DNA of 64,000 nt from Flavobacterium sp. GTDB taxonomy: Bacteria > Bacteroidota > Bacteroidia > Flavobacteriales > Flavobacteriaceae. Both the position numbers and the translations under genes were made by a program. Location of the stretch: positions 1 through 64,000 of the forward strand of contig JAHEZJ010000024.1 in the NCBI GenBank assembly GCA_023251135.1, read 5' to 3'. Numbering within the stretch: the first letter of the stretch is position 1; every line of letters begins with the position of its first letter. The notes beneath the pieces are model-generated. The model was given only the letters and a program-made list of their open reading frames with translations. It did no database searches and had not been told where the DNA came from. Shown here piece by piece: positions 49,810-58,807 of this stretch.

Positions 49810-50289
49810 TTAATGAGGCAGTTTATCCTTAATCAGACCATAAACCCAGGTTCCGAAAATTGCGCTTAACAAAGTCACAACAATAACGGTCACTCCGGTA
49901 CCGATTTGGGCAAATAAGGGCCCCGGACAAGCTCCTGTAATGGCCCATCCAAAACCAAATAACAAGCCGCCATAAATTTGTCCTTTACTGAATGTTTTGG
50001 GCTGAATTTCTATCTTTTCGCCTCGAATAGTTTTAATATTGAATTTTTTAATCAGTTGAACAGAGATTACTCCCACCGCAACGGCACTTCCGATTACACC
50101 ATACATAAAGAAGGATTGTAATTGAAACATTTCCTGAATTCGGTACCAGCTGATAATTTCTGCTTTTACGAATACAATTCCAAAAACGATTCCCACCAAA
50201 AGATATTTTAGATTGGAGAATCCGGAGTCTTTCAATTGACTTCCGTTGATTCCTTCAGTATCAGTATTTTTATTTTCCAGATTAGTCAT
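49810..50289 (-). CDS. YeeE/YedE-family sulfur transport protein, C-terminal type
   Basis: 159 aa, ATG start, four membrane helices. GFGWAITGACPGPLFAQIGTG carries the conserved Cys of the family, followed by a last helix. The paired gene lies 10 bp upstream, so the two together make up a split YeeE/YedE unit. Such proteins move sulfur-containing ions such as thiosulfate; the direction is not known here. Its neighbours are persulfide-related genes. Confidence 0.85.
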   Translation of the reverse strand: MTNLENKNTDTEGINGSQLKDSGFSNLKYLLVGIVFGIVFVKAEIISWYRIQEMFQLQSFFMYGVIGSAVAVGVISVQLIKKFNIKTIRGEKIEIQPKTFSKGQIYGGLLFGFGWAITGACPGPLFAQIGTGVTVIVVTLLSAIFGTWVYGLIKDKLPH

Positions 50290-50299
50290 TTTTTAAATT

Positions 50300-50863
50300 T
50301 TAAAGTGAAAGAATGTACGGCAGGATCAAATTTGCCATGATAAAACCTCCAATCATAAAACAGATTGTGGCTACCAATGACGGCCATTGTAAGTTTGAAA
50401 TTCCCATTATGGCATGTCCACTCGTACATCCGCCGGCATAACGTGTTCCGAAACCAACTAAAAATCCCCCTACCACAATCATGATAAAACCACGAAGGGT
50501 GAATAAACTTTCCCAGGAAAAAAGTTCTTTTGGTAACAAGCCCGAGTGATCGGTGATACCATAAGTGGCTAATTGCTCTGAAAGTTGAGGTGTTATTTCA
50601 ACCGGATTTGGATTCGCCAGGAAATAAGCCGCAATGACTCCGCCAAGAAAGATTCCGAAAACAAAGAATAAATTCCAGCTCTCTTTTTTCCAGTCGTATT
50701 TAAAGAAGGAAATATTGGCAGGAATACAAGCCGCGCAAATATGACGAAGCGAAGAACTGATTCCGAAAGATTTATTTCCGAGAATCAATAAAATAGGAAC
50801 GGTCAAACCAATTAACGGACCTGAAACATACCAAGGCCAAGGTTCTTTTAAAATTTCTAGCAT
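50300..50863 (-). CDS. YeeE/YedE-family sulfur transport protein, N-terminal type
   Basis: 187 aa, ATG start. LGNKSFGISSSLRHICAACIPA with two Cys and FGTRYAGGCTSGHAIMGISNLQWPS with the conserved Cys of the YeeE family, in about five membrane helices. First half of the split transporter, 10 bp before the second. The MBL-rhodanese gene is upstream on the same strand, across a 117-bp gap that holds a family A repeat. Confidence 0.85.
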   Translation of the reverse strand: MLEILKEPWPWYVSGPLIGLTVPILLILGNKSFGISSSLRHICAACIPANISFFKYDWKKESWNLFFVFGIFLGGVIAAYFLANPNPVEITPQLSEQLATYGITDHSGLLPKELFSWESLFTLRGFIMIVVGGFLVGFGTRYAGGCTSGHAIMGISNLQWPSLVATICFMIGGFIMANLILPYILSL

Positions 50864-50870
50864 ATTCTTT

Positions 50871-50975
50871 TAGGTTCTGAGTTACTGAGATTCTAAGGTG
50901 CTAAGGTTCTGAGTTACTAAGTTTAAAGACTAAAAATCTTAGTACCTTAGAGTCTTAGCACCTTAGCGCCTTAGT
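50871..50975. repeat. Family A inverted word repeat
   Basis: Plus-type words (AGGTTCTGAGTTACTGAG, TCTAAGGTGCTAAGG) at 50871-50923 face their complements (TTAGTACCTTAGAGTCTTAG, CACCTTAGCGCCTTAG) at 50938-50975 across a 15-nt centre. The gap between the MBL-rhodanese gene and the YeeE gene consists almost only of this element. Confidence 0.85.
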
Positions 50976-50979
50976 ATAA

Positions 50980-52395
50980 TTACTTTAATACTTTACTTTG
51001 ACAAACAAAATCTGATTTCGGAATCTCTGTTTTTGAAATGGCTCCAAAACCGCCCTCAATTTCGCTAAAATTTCTGAAACCACGAGCCTGTAAAATTGAG
51101 GCTGCAATCATACTGCGGTAGCCTCCGGCACAATGCAGATAAAAATGTTCGTTGGGGTTAATGTCTTTTACCCAGTCATTAATATAAGCGAGGGGTTTGC
51201 TGTACGCATCTTCGATATGTTCTGCGCTGTATTCGGTTTCTTTACGAATGTCGATTACTTTGTCTTCAGAGGGTTTAAACTCAGCTGCAAACTGATCGGC
51301 CGAAATCCGGTTAACTGTATCAATTTCAAAACCGGCTTTTTCCCAAGCTTCAAAACCGCCTTCTAGATGACCAATAATCGAGTCAAAACCTACACGGCTT
51401 AAACGAGTTACAGTTTCTTCTTCAAGTCCGGTTTCGGTTACGAGTACAATAGGCTGTTTTACATCGCCAATTAAAGTACCCACCCACGGAGCAAAATCAC
51501 CATTGATTCCAATGTTAATCGCTTGTGGAATAAAACCTTTACTAAAATTGGCAGCACTTCTGGTATCCAGTATCAAAGCTCCTGTTTCTTCGGCTACAGC
51601 TTCAAACTCTTCCGCTTTTATCGTTTTCATTCCGTTGTGCAAAACAGTTTCAAAACTCTCGTAACCTTGCTTGTTCATGGCAACATTCATGCTGAAATAG
51701 GATGGAGGAGGCAATAAACCATCGGTAACTTCGGTAATGAATTCTGCTTCGGTCATATTGGCGCGCAACGCATAATTGGTCGCTTTTTGATTTCCTATAG
51801 TTGAAACGGTTTCTTTGCTCATGTTTTTTCCGCAGGCGCTTCCTGCACCATGGGCAGGATATACGATCACATCATCAGCCAAAGTCATGATCTTATCTCT
51901 CAACGAATGGTACAAAATTCCAGCCAACTGATCCTGTGTCATTCCGGCTGCCTTCTGTGCCAAATCCGGACGTCCAACATCGCCAATAAATAAGGTATCT
52001 CCAGAGAAAATGGCATGGTCTTTTCCGTTTTCATCAACAAGTAAAAAAGTAGTGCTTTCCATAGTATGTCCCGGAGTATGCAATACTTTAATGGTTACTT
52101 TTCCAATCTTAAACTCCTGTCCGTCTTTTGCTGAAATGCAGTCAAATTCGCAGGCTGCGTTAGGCCCGTAAACGATTGGTGCCTGAGTTTCTTTGCTTAA
52201 ATCAACATGTCCCGAAACGAAATCGGCGTGAAAGTGAGTCTCAAAAATATATTTCAGCTTTACCTGATCGCGTTCTAAACGATCTAAATAAGGTTGAATT
52301 TCTCTTAAAGGATCAATAATGGCCGCTTCTCCGTCGGAAGTAATATAATAGGCACCCTGAGCTAAACAGCCAGTGTAAATTTGTTCTATTTTCAT
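50980..52395 (-). CDS. MBL-fold persulfide dioxygenase-rhodanese protein
   Basis: 471 aa from ATG at 52395 (MKIEQIYT); a longer frame adds an unneeded nine residues. The N-terminal metallo-beta-lactamase fold has THFHADFVSGH (first His at about 54), HTPGHTMES and YPAHGAGS; this resembles ETHE1/Blh persulfide dioxygenases. Two rhodanese domains follow: the first (about 265-355) reads VTETGLEEE at the active-site loop and lacks the Cys, while the second has LHCAGGYRS (about 430) with the Cys. It would oxidise persulfide to sulfite and may transfer sulfane sulfur. Next to the YeeE/YedE genes and upstream on the same strand. Confidence 0.9.
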   Translation of the reverse strand: MKIEQIYTGCLAQGAYYITSDGEAAIIDPLREIQPYLDRLERDQVKLKYIFETHFHADFVSGHVDLSKETQAPIVYGPNAACEFDCISAKDGQEFKIGKVTIKVLHTPGHTMESTTFLLVDENGKDHAIFSGDTLFIGDVGRPDLAQKAAGMTQDQLAGILYHSLRDKIMTLADDVIVYPAHGAGSACGKNMSKETVSTIGNQKATNYALRANMTEAEFITEVTDGLLPPPSYFSMNVAMNKQGYESFETVLHNGMKTIKAEEFEAVAEETGALILDTRSAANFSKGFIPQAINIGINGDFAPWVGTLIGDVKQPIVLVTETGLEEETVTRLSRVGFDSIIGHLEGGFEAWEKAGFEIDTVNRISADQFAAEFKPSEDKVIDIRKETEYSAEHIEDAYSKPLAYINDWVKDINPNEHFYLHCAGGYRSMIAASILQARGFRNFSEIEGGFGAISKTEIPKSDFVCQSKVLK

Positions 52396-52533
52396 GATGT
52401 GAAATCTAAAATAATGTGGCACAAAGGTAAGTCTGTTTTTCGGGAAATTAAGTGACTATTGTTACAGAAATTTGATTTCTGTGTGAAAAAAAAGGCAGAT
52501 TTTGACATAGATGTTATATTAATTGCGTTAAAC

Positions 52534-52564
52534 TTGAGCAATTAAGCTTTAACTTATAATTTTG
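52534..52564 (+). promoter_or_regulatory. Promoter of the HD-domain gene
   Basis: TTG at 52534-52536 as the -33 element, TAATTTTG at 52557-52564 as the -7 element, 20 bp apart. A small inverted repeat, ATGAC and GTCAT around TAAT, lies just after it (52568-52581 region). Confidence 0.6.
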
Positions 52565-52607
52565 CATATGACTAATGTCATTTTAAAACAAATAAACAGT
52601 TAAACAG

Positions 52608-53201
52608 ATGAACACAGAAGATTTATTGAATCAGATTGCCTTTATAAAAGAAATTGATAAGGTAAAATACATTCAGCGCAAAACAAAGCTGTTTCATAGT
52701 GACCGAAATGAAAATGATGCAGAACACAGCTGGCATTTGGCTTTAATGGCGATCGTTTTGGCAGAACATTCAGATGAACCCATTGATGTTTTGAAAGTTA
52801 TAAAAATGGTTTTGATTCATGATATTGTAGAGATCGATGCCGGGGATACTTTCATATACGATTCGCAAAAAAATCATGATAATACAGAGGAGGAACGACT
52901 GGCGGCGAATCGCATTTTTGGTTTGCTTCCGGAAAAGCAGGCCGAAGACCTAATTTCGATTTGGGAAGAATTTGAAGCAGGTCAGACCAACGAAGCAAAA
53001 TTTGCAAAAGCAATGGACAGACTGGAGCCTTTATTGCAAAATACTTCTAATAACGGTGGAACCTGGAAAGAGTTTGGCGTGAATTATAATAAGGTTTACG
53101 AAAAAAAGAGCGTCATAAAGGAAGGTTCAGCAACGTTATGGAATTACGCCGAAGGATTGATAAATGAAAGTGTTGAGAAAGGGATTCTAAAGAAGGAGTA
53201 A
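52608..53201 (+). CDS. HD-domain hydrolase (YfbR/HDDC2-like)
   Basis: 197 aa, ATG start. DAEHSWHLALMAIVLAEH and VLIHDIVEIDAGDT give the HD-domain metal ligands (H, HD, D), and the helical body is like 5'-deoxynucleotidases of the YfbR/HDDC2 type. It may hydrolyse deoxyribonucleoside monophosphates; the exact substrate is uncertain. It has its own promoter and stands between the MBL-rhodanese gene, on the opposite strand, and cydAB. Confidence 0.85.
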   Translation: MNTEDLLNQIAFIKEIDKVKYIQRKTKLFHSDRNENDAEHSWHLALMAIVLAEHSDEPIDVLKVIKMVLIHDIVEIDAGDTFIYDSQKNHDNTEEERLAANRIFGLLPEKQAEDLISIWEEFEAGQTNEAKFAKAMDRLEPLLQNTSNNGGTWKEFGVNYNKVYEKKSVIKEGSATLWNYAEGLINESVEKGILKKE

Positions 53202-53325
53202 TGACAATTGTGGAGGAAGCTGCGATAAAACATAAGTTCAGTTTATACATTTAAATTGTTGAAAAGTTTAACAAATATCGGTCGATAAACTTTTTTTAAA
53301 GGCAGAGTTTTCGGCTTTTAATGGG

Positions 53326-53333
53326 TAAATTTG
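53326..53333 (+). promoter_or_regulatory. -7 promoter box of cydAB
   Basis: TAAATTTG fits TAnnTTTG and lies 26 bp before the cydA ATG. Confidence 0.55.
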
Positions 53334-53359
53334 TGGGACTTCATAAATAAATTACCACT

Positions 53360-54703
53360 ATGGAAGAAATGCTTTTTTATGACCGAATGCAATTTGCCTT
53401 CACAATTACTTTCCACTATCTTTTTCCGCAACTTACAATGGGTCTTTCACTGATCATTGTTTACTTCAAATGGAAATACCTCAAAACTAAAAACGAACAA
53501 TACAATCACGCCACCCATTTCTGGATGAGAATCTTCGCTCTGAATTTTGCGATGGGAGTGGTAACCGGAATCCCGATGGAATTTCAGTTTGGAACCAACT
53601 GGGCAAAATTCTCCGAGTTAACCGGAGGAATTATCGGTCAGACATTAGCCATGGAAGGCATGTTTTCGTTCTTTTTAGAATCTTCTTTTTTAGGACTGTT
53701 TTTGTTTGGTGAAAAATTACTGGGGCATAAATGGCATTTTGTCACCGGATTACTAATTTGTATTGGTTCCTGGGCCAGTGGTTATTTAATCATTGCAACA
53801 CATTCGTGGATGCAGAATCCTGTAGGTTACGAGATTTTGGAGAACGGAAAATTTGTGTTGACTAATTTCAAAGCACTGTTTCTAAATCCGTGGTTATGGC
53901 CGTCCTATTTGCACAATCAGGCCGCGTCTTTAGTAACAAGTTCTTTTGTTGTAGCAGGAATAGGTTCTTTTTACATTTTGAGCAAAAAGAACATTGTTTT
54001 TGGAAAACTGTTTCTTAAAACGGGAGTAATTTTCGGATTGATAGCCAGTATGATTGTGGCGGTTCCTACGGGAGATTTACTGGCCAAAAACGTGGTAAAA
54101 TACCAGCCTGTGACTTTCGCCGCAATGGAAGGAATTTTCCATACGGAGAAAAAGGGTTCTGAAATTGTTTTAATCGGTCAGCCCGATGTTAAAGATAAAA
54201 AACTGGACAACAAGATCGCCGTTCCAAACATCCTGAGTTTTCTGACTTATGGAAACTGGGAGCAGGAAATTAAAGGCCTGGATCAGTTTGAAGAAGATTT
54301 GCATCCCACAAATATCTCAGGTTTGTATTATGCCTATCATATTATGGTTGGACTTGGAACGTTATTTATTGGTTTGATGTCCTTTGCTTTGTTTCAATTG
54401 ATCAGAGGCAAATTGTATGAAACGAGGTGGATTCTCTGGTCGCTGCTTTTTATGATGCCGTTTCCGTACATTGCCAATACGACTGGCTGGTACACGGCCG
54501 AGTTAGGCAGACAGCCCTGGCTTGTTTATAATTTAATGCGAACCGCAGCCGGTGCCTCTCCAACCGTTTCTTCAGGAAATACCCTGTTTACTTTACTGGG
54601 TTTTATAGGATTGTATCTTTTACTTGGAATGCTGTTTTTGCTTTTAATTGGAAAAATCATCAATAAAGGGCCTCACACTGAAGTCATAACTGAAAATAAA
54701 TAA
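53360..54703 (+). CDS. cydA: Cytochrome bd ubiquinol oxidase subunit I
   Basis: 447 aa, ATG start. His19 in FTFHYLFPQLTMG is the heme ligand near the N-terminus, EGMFSFFLESSFLG holds the conserved acidic residues, SYLHNQAASLV the b558 His, and TGWYTAELGRQPWLVY the GRQPW quinol-site motif. The Q loop is short. Together with CydB it reduces oxygen to water without pumping protons; such oxidases are relatively insensitive to sulfide. It lies amid sulfur genes, which fits that property. Gap of 2 bp to cydB. Confidence 0.96.
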   Translation: MEEMLFYDRMQFAFTITFHYLFPQLTMGLSLIIVYFKWKYLKTKNEQYNHATHFWMRIFALNFAMGVVTGIPMEFQFGTNWAKFSELTGGIIGQTLAMEGMFSFFLESSFLGLFLFGEKLLGHKWHFVTGLLICIGSWASGYLIIATHSWMQNPVGYEILENGKFVLTNFKALFLNPWLWPSYLHNQAASLVTSSFVVAGIGSFYILSKKNIVFGKLFLKTGVIFGLIASMIVAVPTGDLLAKNVVKYQPVTFAAMEGIFHTEKKGSEIVLIGQPDVKDKKLDNKIAVPNILSFLTYGNWEQEIKGLDQFEEDLHPTNISGLYYAYHIMVGLGTLFIGLMSFALFQLIRGKLYETRWILWSLLFMMPFPYIANTTGWYTAELGRQPWLVYNLMRTAAGASPTVSSGNTLFTLLGFIGLYLLLGMLFLLLIGKIINKGPHTEVITENK

Positions 54704-54705
54704 GT

Positions 54706-55782
54706 ATGGAATTTTTTTGGTACGTAGTTTTAATGGGAATTTTGGCCGTTTATATTGTTTTAGACGGTTATGATTTTGGAGCAGGAATTATTCATTTATT
54801 TTTTGCCAAAGAAGAAAAAGATAAAAAGGCGATAACCAATGCAATTGGTCCGTTTTGGGATGCCAACGAAGTTTGGATTATTGCCGCCGGTGGTGTTTTG
54901 TTTTTTGCTTTCCCTACTTTATACGCTTCCTCTTTCAGCGGATTTTACCTGCCTCTGATTATGATCTTATGGCTGCTGATCTTTCGTGCGATTGGTTTAG
55001 AAATGCGCGGACAAGTACACCATCCGATGTGGGAGACAATTTGGGATAAGGCGTTCGGAATTGCAAGTTTACTTTTGGCTTTGTTCTTCGGAATCGCTTT
55101 GGGAAATATCGTGCGCGGAGTCAACCTTGGAATGGTAACCAATGGCGTTTCGACTCAGGAGGCACATTATTTCTTTTTGCCATTGTGGAATCCAACTTTT
55201 AGTCCACAGGCAAGTGAATTGGGAATTATCGACTGGTTTACACTTTTTCTGGGAATAGTGAGTGTAGTTGCCTTAACCATTCACGGAGCCAATTGGATTA
55301 TCTTTAAAACCAATTCGGCTCTGAATCCACAGCTTAAAAATATTGTTTTCAAACTGAATATTGTCTTGCTGGTTTTAGTTTGCATTTCACTGCAAATCTG
55401 GCATTTTATTGAGCCAAAGCCTTTTCATAATTTTATAGAGAATCCGGTTCTCTGGTTTTTTCCACTGATGACTTTTGTTGGAATTTTGGGATTGTTTAAA
55501 GTACGTTCGTGGCAAAAAGACGGTTACGGATTTTTGTTTTCATCCCTGTTTCTGGTGGGTGGGTTTGCCTCAACTGCCGTATCCATTTTTCCAAATGTTT
55601 TGCCTTCTACCAATAATGTAAATCCATCGTTAACCATTTATAACACTGCCGCCGGCGAATACGGATTGAATGCCGGAATGAGCTGGTTTTTTATCGCTTT
55701 GTTTCTGGTGATTATCTATTTTATTATTCAATACCGCGTTTTTAGCGGGAAGATGGATGATATTGGGTATGGGGAGCATTAA
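54706..55782 (+). CDS. cydB: Cytochrome bd ubiquinol oxidase subunit II
   Basis: 358 aa, ATG start 2 bp after cydA. YIVLDGYDFGAGIIHL at the start is the family signature, followed by FWDANEVWIIAAGGVLFFAFP, and about eight membrane helices. It is the structural partner of CydA. No obvious CydX-like small gene follows; the 249 bp after it contain no convincing frame. Confidence 0.96.
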   Translation: MEFFWYVVLMGILAVYIVLDGYDFGAGIIHLFFAKEEKDKKAITNAIGPFWDANEVWIIAAGGVLFFAFPTLYASSFSGFYLPLIMILWLLIFRAIGLEMRGQVHHPMWETIWDKAFGIASLLLALFFGIALGNIVRGVNLGMVTNGVSTQEAHYFFLPLWNPTFSPQASELGIIDWFTLFLGIVSVVALTIHGANWIIFKTNSALNPQLKNIVFKLNIVLLVLVCISLQIWHFIEPKPFHNFIENPVLWFFPLMTFVGILGLFKVRSWQKDGYGFLFSSLFLVGGFASTAVSIFPNVLPSTNNVNPSLTIYNTAAGEYGLNAGMSWFFIALFLVIIYFIIQYRVFSGKMDDIGYGEH

Positions 55783-55996
55783 ATTTTTTAGCCATGATCC
55801 AAGGGATAGCGAACGGGCGATGTAATTCACGAATTAATTACAGTACTAGCCTTTAATTTTAACCAACATAGTAGTTAAGAGGTTTTTTAAATCAAATTAT
55901 TAAGTTTGGGTAAAACCTTTTTTTACAAACTTTACCAAAACTCTGGACGGTCCCGTTTTATGAAATCTGGACTATAAAAGAGTTTAAGTTTTAGAA

Positions 55997-56004
55997 TAGT
56001 TTTG
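55997..56004 (+). promoter_or_regulatory. -7 promoter box of the GNAT gene
   Basis: TAGTTTTG fits TAnnTTTG; it lies 27 bp before the ATG at 56032 and contains the TTG at 56002 that would extend the frame. Confidence 0.5.
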
Positions 56005-56031
56005 TTTTTTTTAATTTCAAAATTTAAAATA

Positions 56032-56478
56032 ATGGATTACCAAATCAAAAAAGCAAGTTTAGAAGAACTTAATGAAACAGCCGAACTTTTTGACCTCTAT
56101 CGTGTTTTCTATCGTCAGAAATCTGATGTTGAGGCAGGCAAAGCATTTCTTAAAGAACGATTGTTACATAATGAGTCGGATATTTTTTTAGCGATTGCAG
56201 ACGGAAAAGCGGTTGGCTTTGTGCACCTCTATAAAATATTTAGCTCTACTAAAATGCAAAGACTATGGCTGTTAAATGATCTTTTTGTGCATCCTGATTA
56301 TAGAGGTAAGGGATTTTCTGTGGCCTTAATTGATCGCAGCAAACAATGGTGTGAGGAAACCAATGCTTGTGGCTTGATGCTCGAAACCGAAAAAACAAAT
56401 GATATAGGCAACCAGTTATATCCACGTTGTGGTTTTGAATACGACGGTCAACATAACTATTATTATTGGTGGAAGTAA
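56032..56478 (+). CDS. GNAT-family N-acetyltransferase
   Basis: 148 aa from ATG at 56032 (MDYQIKKAS); a TTG ten codons upstream is in the promoter. Features: FVHLYKIFSSTKMQRLWLLNDLFVHPDYRGKGFSVALIDRSKQWCEE with the acetyl-CoA loop RGKGFS, then NQLYPRCGFEYDG. A typical GNAT fold; substrate unknown. Stand-alone gene between cydAB and a family C repeat. Confidence 0.85.
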   Translation: MDYQIKKASLEELNETAELFDLYRVFYRQKSDVEAGKAFLKERLLHNESDIFLAIADGKAVGFVHLYKIFSSTKMQRLWLLNDLFVHPDYRGKGFSVALIDRSKQWCEETNACGLMLETEKTNDIGNQLYPRCGFEYDGQHNYYYWWK

Positions 56479-56514
56479 AAAAGGCTTAAGTGTAAAGTTA
56501 GCTTGCGCACTTTT

Positions 56515-56611
56515 GTCATTCCGAGGTACGAGGAAACTCCGCAAGTAACTCCGCAACGAAAGTCAATCTTTGTCGAGCTTCTCGCGGAGATTTCTCCTTC
56601 GTCGAAATGAC
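56515..56611. repeat. Family C element, imperfect
   Basis: GTCATTCCGAGGTACGAGGA at the left and TTTCTCCTTCGTCGAAATGAC at the right are arms of the same type as at 31896 but with mismatches. The centre AATCTTTGTCGA is shared with the element at 31896. Confidence 0.8.
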
Positions 56612-56729
56612 AATGATTGTGATTATTTGGTCTAAAAATAGAGTTTTTATACTTTTTTTACATCTTAAGTAAAGATATTCTACACTTAACTAAAATAAAA
56701 ATCTGCTTTATCTGCGAGAAAAAATAAAT

Positions 56730-57515
56730 TTAAAACAAAACTTCTTTTGTAATAATATAAAATCCCATTACAAGAACAAACCATCCAAAAATAGGTTTTA
56801 GTTTTGCTCCGTCGATTTTTTTTGAAAGCCTACTTCCTATGAACATCCCAAAGAGTGCCATTGCAGAAACTCCCAGTAAAAAGGTGTAATCTATTGGAGT
56901 TCCGATGTATAAATCTCCTCCAAAACCTATAGAGGAATTAATTGTAATAATCAGCAACGAAGTTCCTACGGCTTGTTTCATGGGTAAATTAGCGAAGAAG
57001 AGCAAAGCGGGAATAATTAAAAATCCACCGCCGGCACCCAGAAAACCAGTTATGATTCCAACGATGAAGCCTATTAAACTCAACTGTAAATAATTGGTTT
57101 CGGTCGCTTTTATTTCAGGTTTGTTTTTTCGGATCATTGAAATTGCCGCTGTAATCATCAATACAGAAAAGATAATCATGATGAGAAAATCTTTGGAAAC
57201 AGAATAGGAAGCTATAGAAAACAGGGTTGAAGCAATTTTTGGAAAAATGACCTCGCGAATAATCAAAATGGAGATTACAGAGGGAATTGCAAAGTACAAC
57301 GCCGATTTTAATTTAAGATTTCCCATTTTGTAATGGCTGTAACTCCCGGACATAGCGGTCAATCCCACAATAAATAAGGAATAAGAAGTAGCCTGCTCCG
57401 GATTTACCTTGAACAGATAGACCAAAATAGGAATGGTTAGTATAGATCCGCCACCACCAATTAAGCCTAGTGAAATTCCAATAATGATTGAAGCGACATA
57501 TCCTAAATATTCCAT
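56730..57515 (-). CDS. TauE/SafE-family sulfite/anion exporter
   Basis: 261 aa, ATG start, eight membrane helices in two repeats. GLIGGGGSILTIPILVYLFKVNPEQATSYSLF and GFLGAGGGFLIIPALLFFANLPMKQAVGTSLLII are the two repeated signature blocks. Members export sulfite or organosulfonates. Near Crp/Fnr, rhodanese and MBL-rhodanese genes, it would remove sulfite made by persulfide oxidation. Confidence 0.9.
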   Translation of the reverse strand: MEYLGYVASIIIGISLGLIGGGGSILTIPILVYLFKVNPEQATSYSLFIVGLTAMSGSYSHYKMGNLKLKSALYFAIPSVISILIIREVIFPKIASTLFSIASYSVSKDFLIMIIFSVLMITAAISMIRKNKPEIKATETNYLQLSLIGFIVGIITGFLGAGGGFLIIPALLFFANLPMKQAVGTSLLIITINSSIGFGGDLYIGTPIDYTFLLGVSAMALFGMFIGSRLSKKIDGAKLKPIFGWFVLVMGFYIITKEVLF

Positions 57516-57596
57516 TGCAGTTGTTTTAGCGCAAAGATGCTTGGTTTAAAAGAAACGCACAGTAACATTTATCACAGAAGGAAAGTTTTTGTTTGC

Positions 57597-57674
57597 CGCG
57601 AATTTTACGAATTTATTTGTCAGTTCGAGCGGAGTCGAGAACACGCAGAGCATTTCGACTTCGCTCAATGTGAC
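57597..57674. repeat. Family B and C-like word repeats
   Basis: CCGCGAATTTTACGAATTT (57597 region) is a family B word; GTCAGTTCGAGCGGAGTCGA and TCGACTTCGCTCAATGTGAC (57619-57674) form an imperfect inverted repeat of their own kind. Confidence 0.6.
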
Positions 57675-57746
57675 AATCGTTGTCTTTAAATCTTAACTTT
57701 TCTTAATCTCTTAATGGTTAGAACAAAAAAATAAATGTTTTTACTT

Positions 57747-58373
57747 TTACTTTAAAAGTTCAATCTGATTGCGATTGAGTTTGACCAGACCTCTTTGTTC
57801 CATTTTTTTGAGTAATCGGGAAACTACTTCTCTTGACGTATTTAATTCAGTTGCAATTTCCTGATGAGAGAGATTTACCTCCGAGCAGCCACAGGCATCT
57901 GAATGTCGTTTGAGGTAAAATTCCAAACGCTCATCCATAGACCGGAAAGCGATATTGTCTACAACTTCAAGAACTTCTTCAAAACGGCTGCGGTAAGTAT
58001 CGATTACAAATTCGTACCAGCTTCTATGTTCCATCATCCACTTATCCATCATTTGTAAAGGAATCATCATAACCGAAACATCTTCGACTACTTTTGCCAT
58101 AATCTGACTTTTTTCGCTTTTAGCGGTACAGATCATCGAAATGGCGCAGGCTTGTCCGGGTTGCAGGTAGTACATTAAAAATTCGCCTCCATCTTCACCT
58201 TCGCGGTAAATTTTAATTTTTCCTTTCGTAATCAATACGGTGTTTTTAATGTATTGTCCGGTACGCATTAAAATGGTTCCGGCTTCAAAATCCTGCTGAC
58301 TTCCATTTTCTTCAATGGTTCTAATAAGTTCGTCGGAGAAATTAGGAAATATATTTTTTAGTGAGTTTTGCAT
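57747..58373 (-). CDS. Crp/Fnr-family transcriptional regulator
   Basis: 208 aa, ATG start. A cyclic-nucleotide-binding-type domain (MRTGQYIKNTVLITKGKIKIYREGEDGGEFLMYYLQPGQACAISMICT), then the dimer helix and a Crp-type HTH (NLSHQEIATELNTSREVVSRLLKKMEQRGLVKL). A CGC pair just before the HTH (SDACGCSEVN) could sense thiols or redox state; this is inference. It lies between the TauE/SafE gene and the rhodanese gene and is a good candidate for the regulator of the sulfur genes here. Confidence 0.88.
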   Translation of the reverse strand: MQNSLKNIFPNFSDELIRTIEENGSQQDFEAGTILMRTGQYIKNTVLITKGKIKIYREGEDGGEFLMYYLQPGQACAISMICTAKSEKSQIMAKVVEDVSVMMIPLQMMDKWMMEHRSWYEFVIDTYRSRFEEVLEVVDNIAFRSMDERLEFYLKRHSDACGCSEVNLSHQEIATELNTSREVVSRLLKKMEQRGLVKLNRNQIELLK

Positions 58374-58807
58374 TGATAATTAGGAGGGAATTAATGCCCA
58401 CGGATTTTACGGTTTGAACTGGGTAATACTTTTTTTTGCCACAAATTTCACAAATTAATTCGTGCAATTCGCGGCGAACATTTTAATCGTTTTAAGCTGT
58501 GACAAAAAAACATTCTTGAAGAACATTTTTACTAAATTAAAATTAAAACCTATAATTTATTACAAAGATAGGGGATTGCGATGGTATAAATTATCAGAAA
58601 ATTATATTTAAGAGGTGTTTTGTGTAAATGAATAAATCCTATTTTCTATCGATTTTATAGGCTATATTTTTAAAAATAGTAAGTAAATTTGTTTTTCACT
58701 GATTATAGTACTTTCTCTAAAACGTTTTCTGAGAATAATAATCGAAATCGCATTTGGCACGTTTTTAATTAATAGAAACGTCGTAATTTTACAAAAACAC
58801 ATTTATT
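58374..58807. other. Gene-free divergent region with a family B repeat
   Basis: No gene is found in these 434 bp between the Crp/Fnr and rhodanese genes. A family B element (GCCACAAATTTCACAAATT and AATTCGTGCAATTCGCGGC) lies at 58438-58475. AAAACGTTTT at 58719-58728 is a 10-bp palindrome that might be a regulator site; otherwise nothing stands out. Confidence 0.6.

Noticed and set aside
55783..56031. CydX-like small gene after cydB
   Set aside because: No frame with a start codon and a single membrane helix was found.
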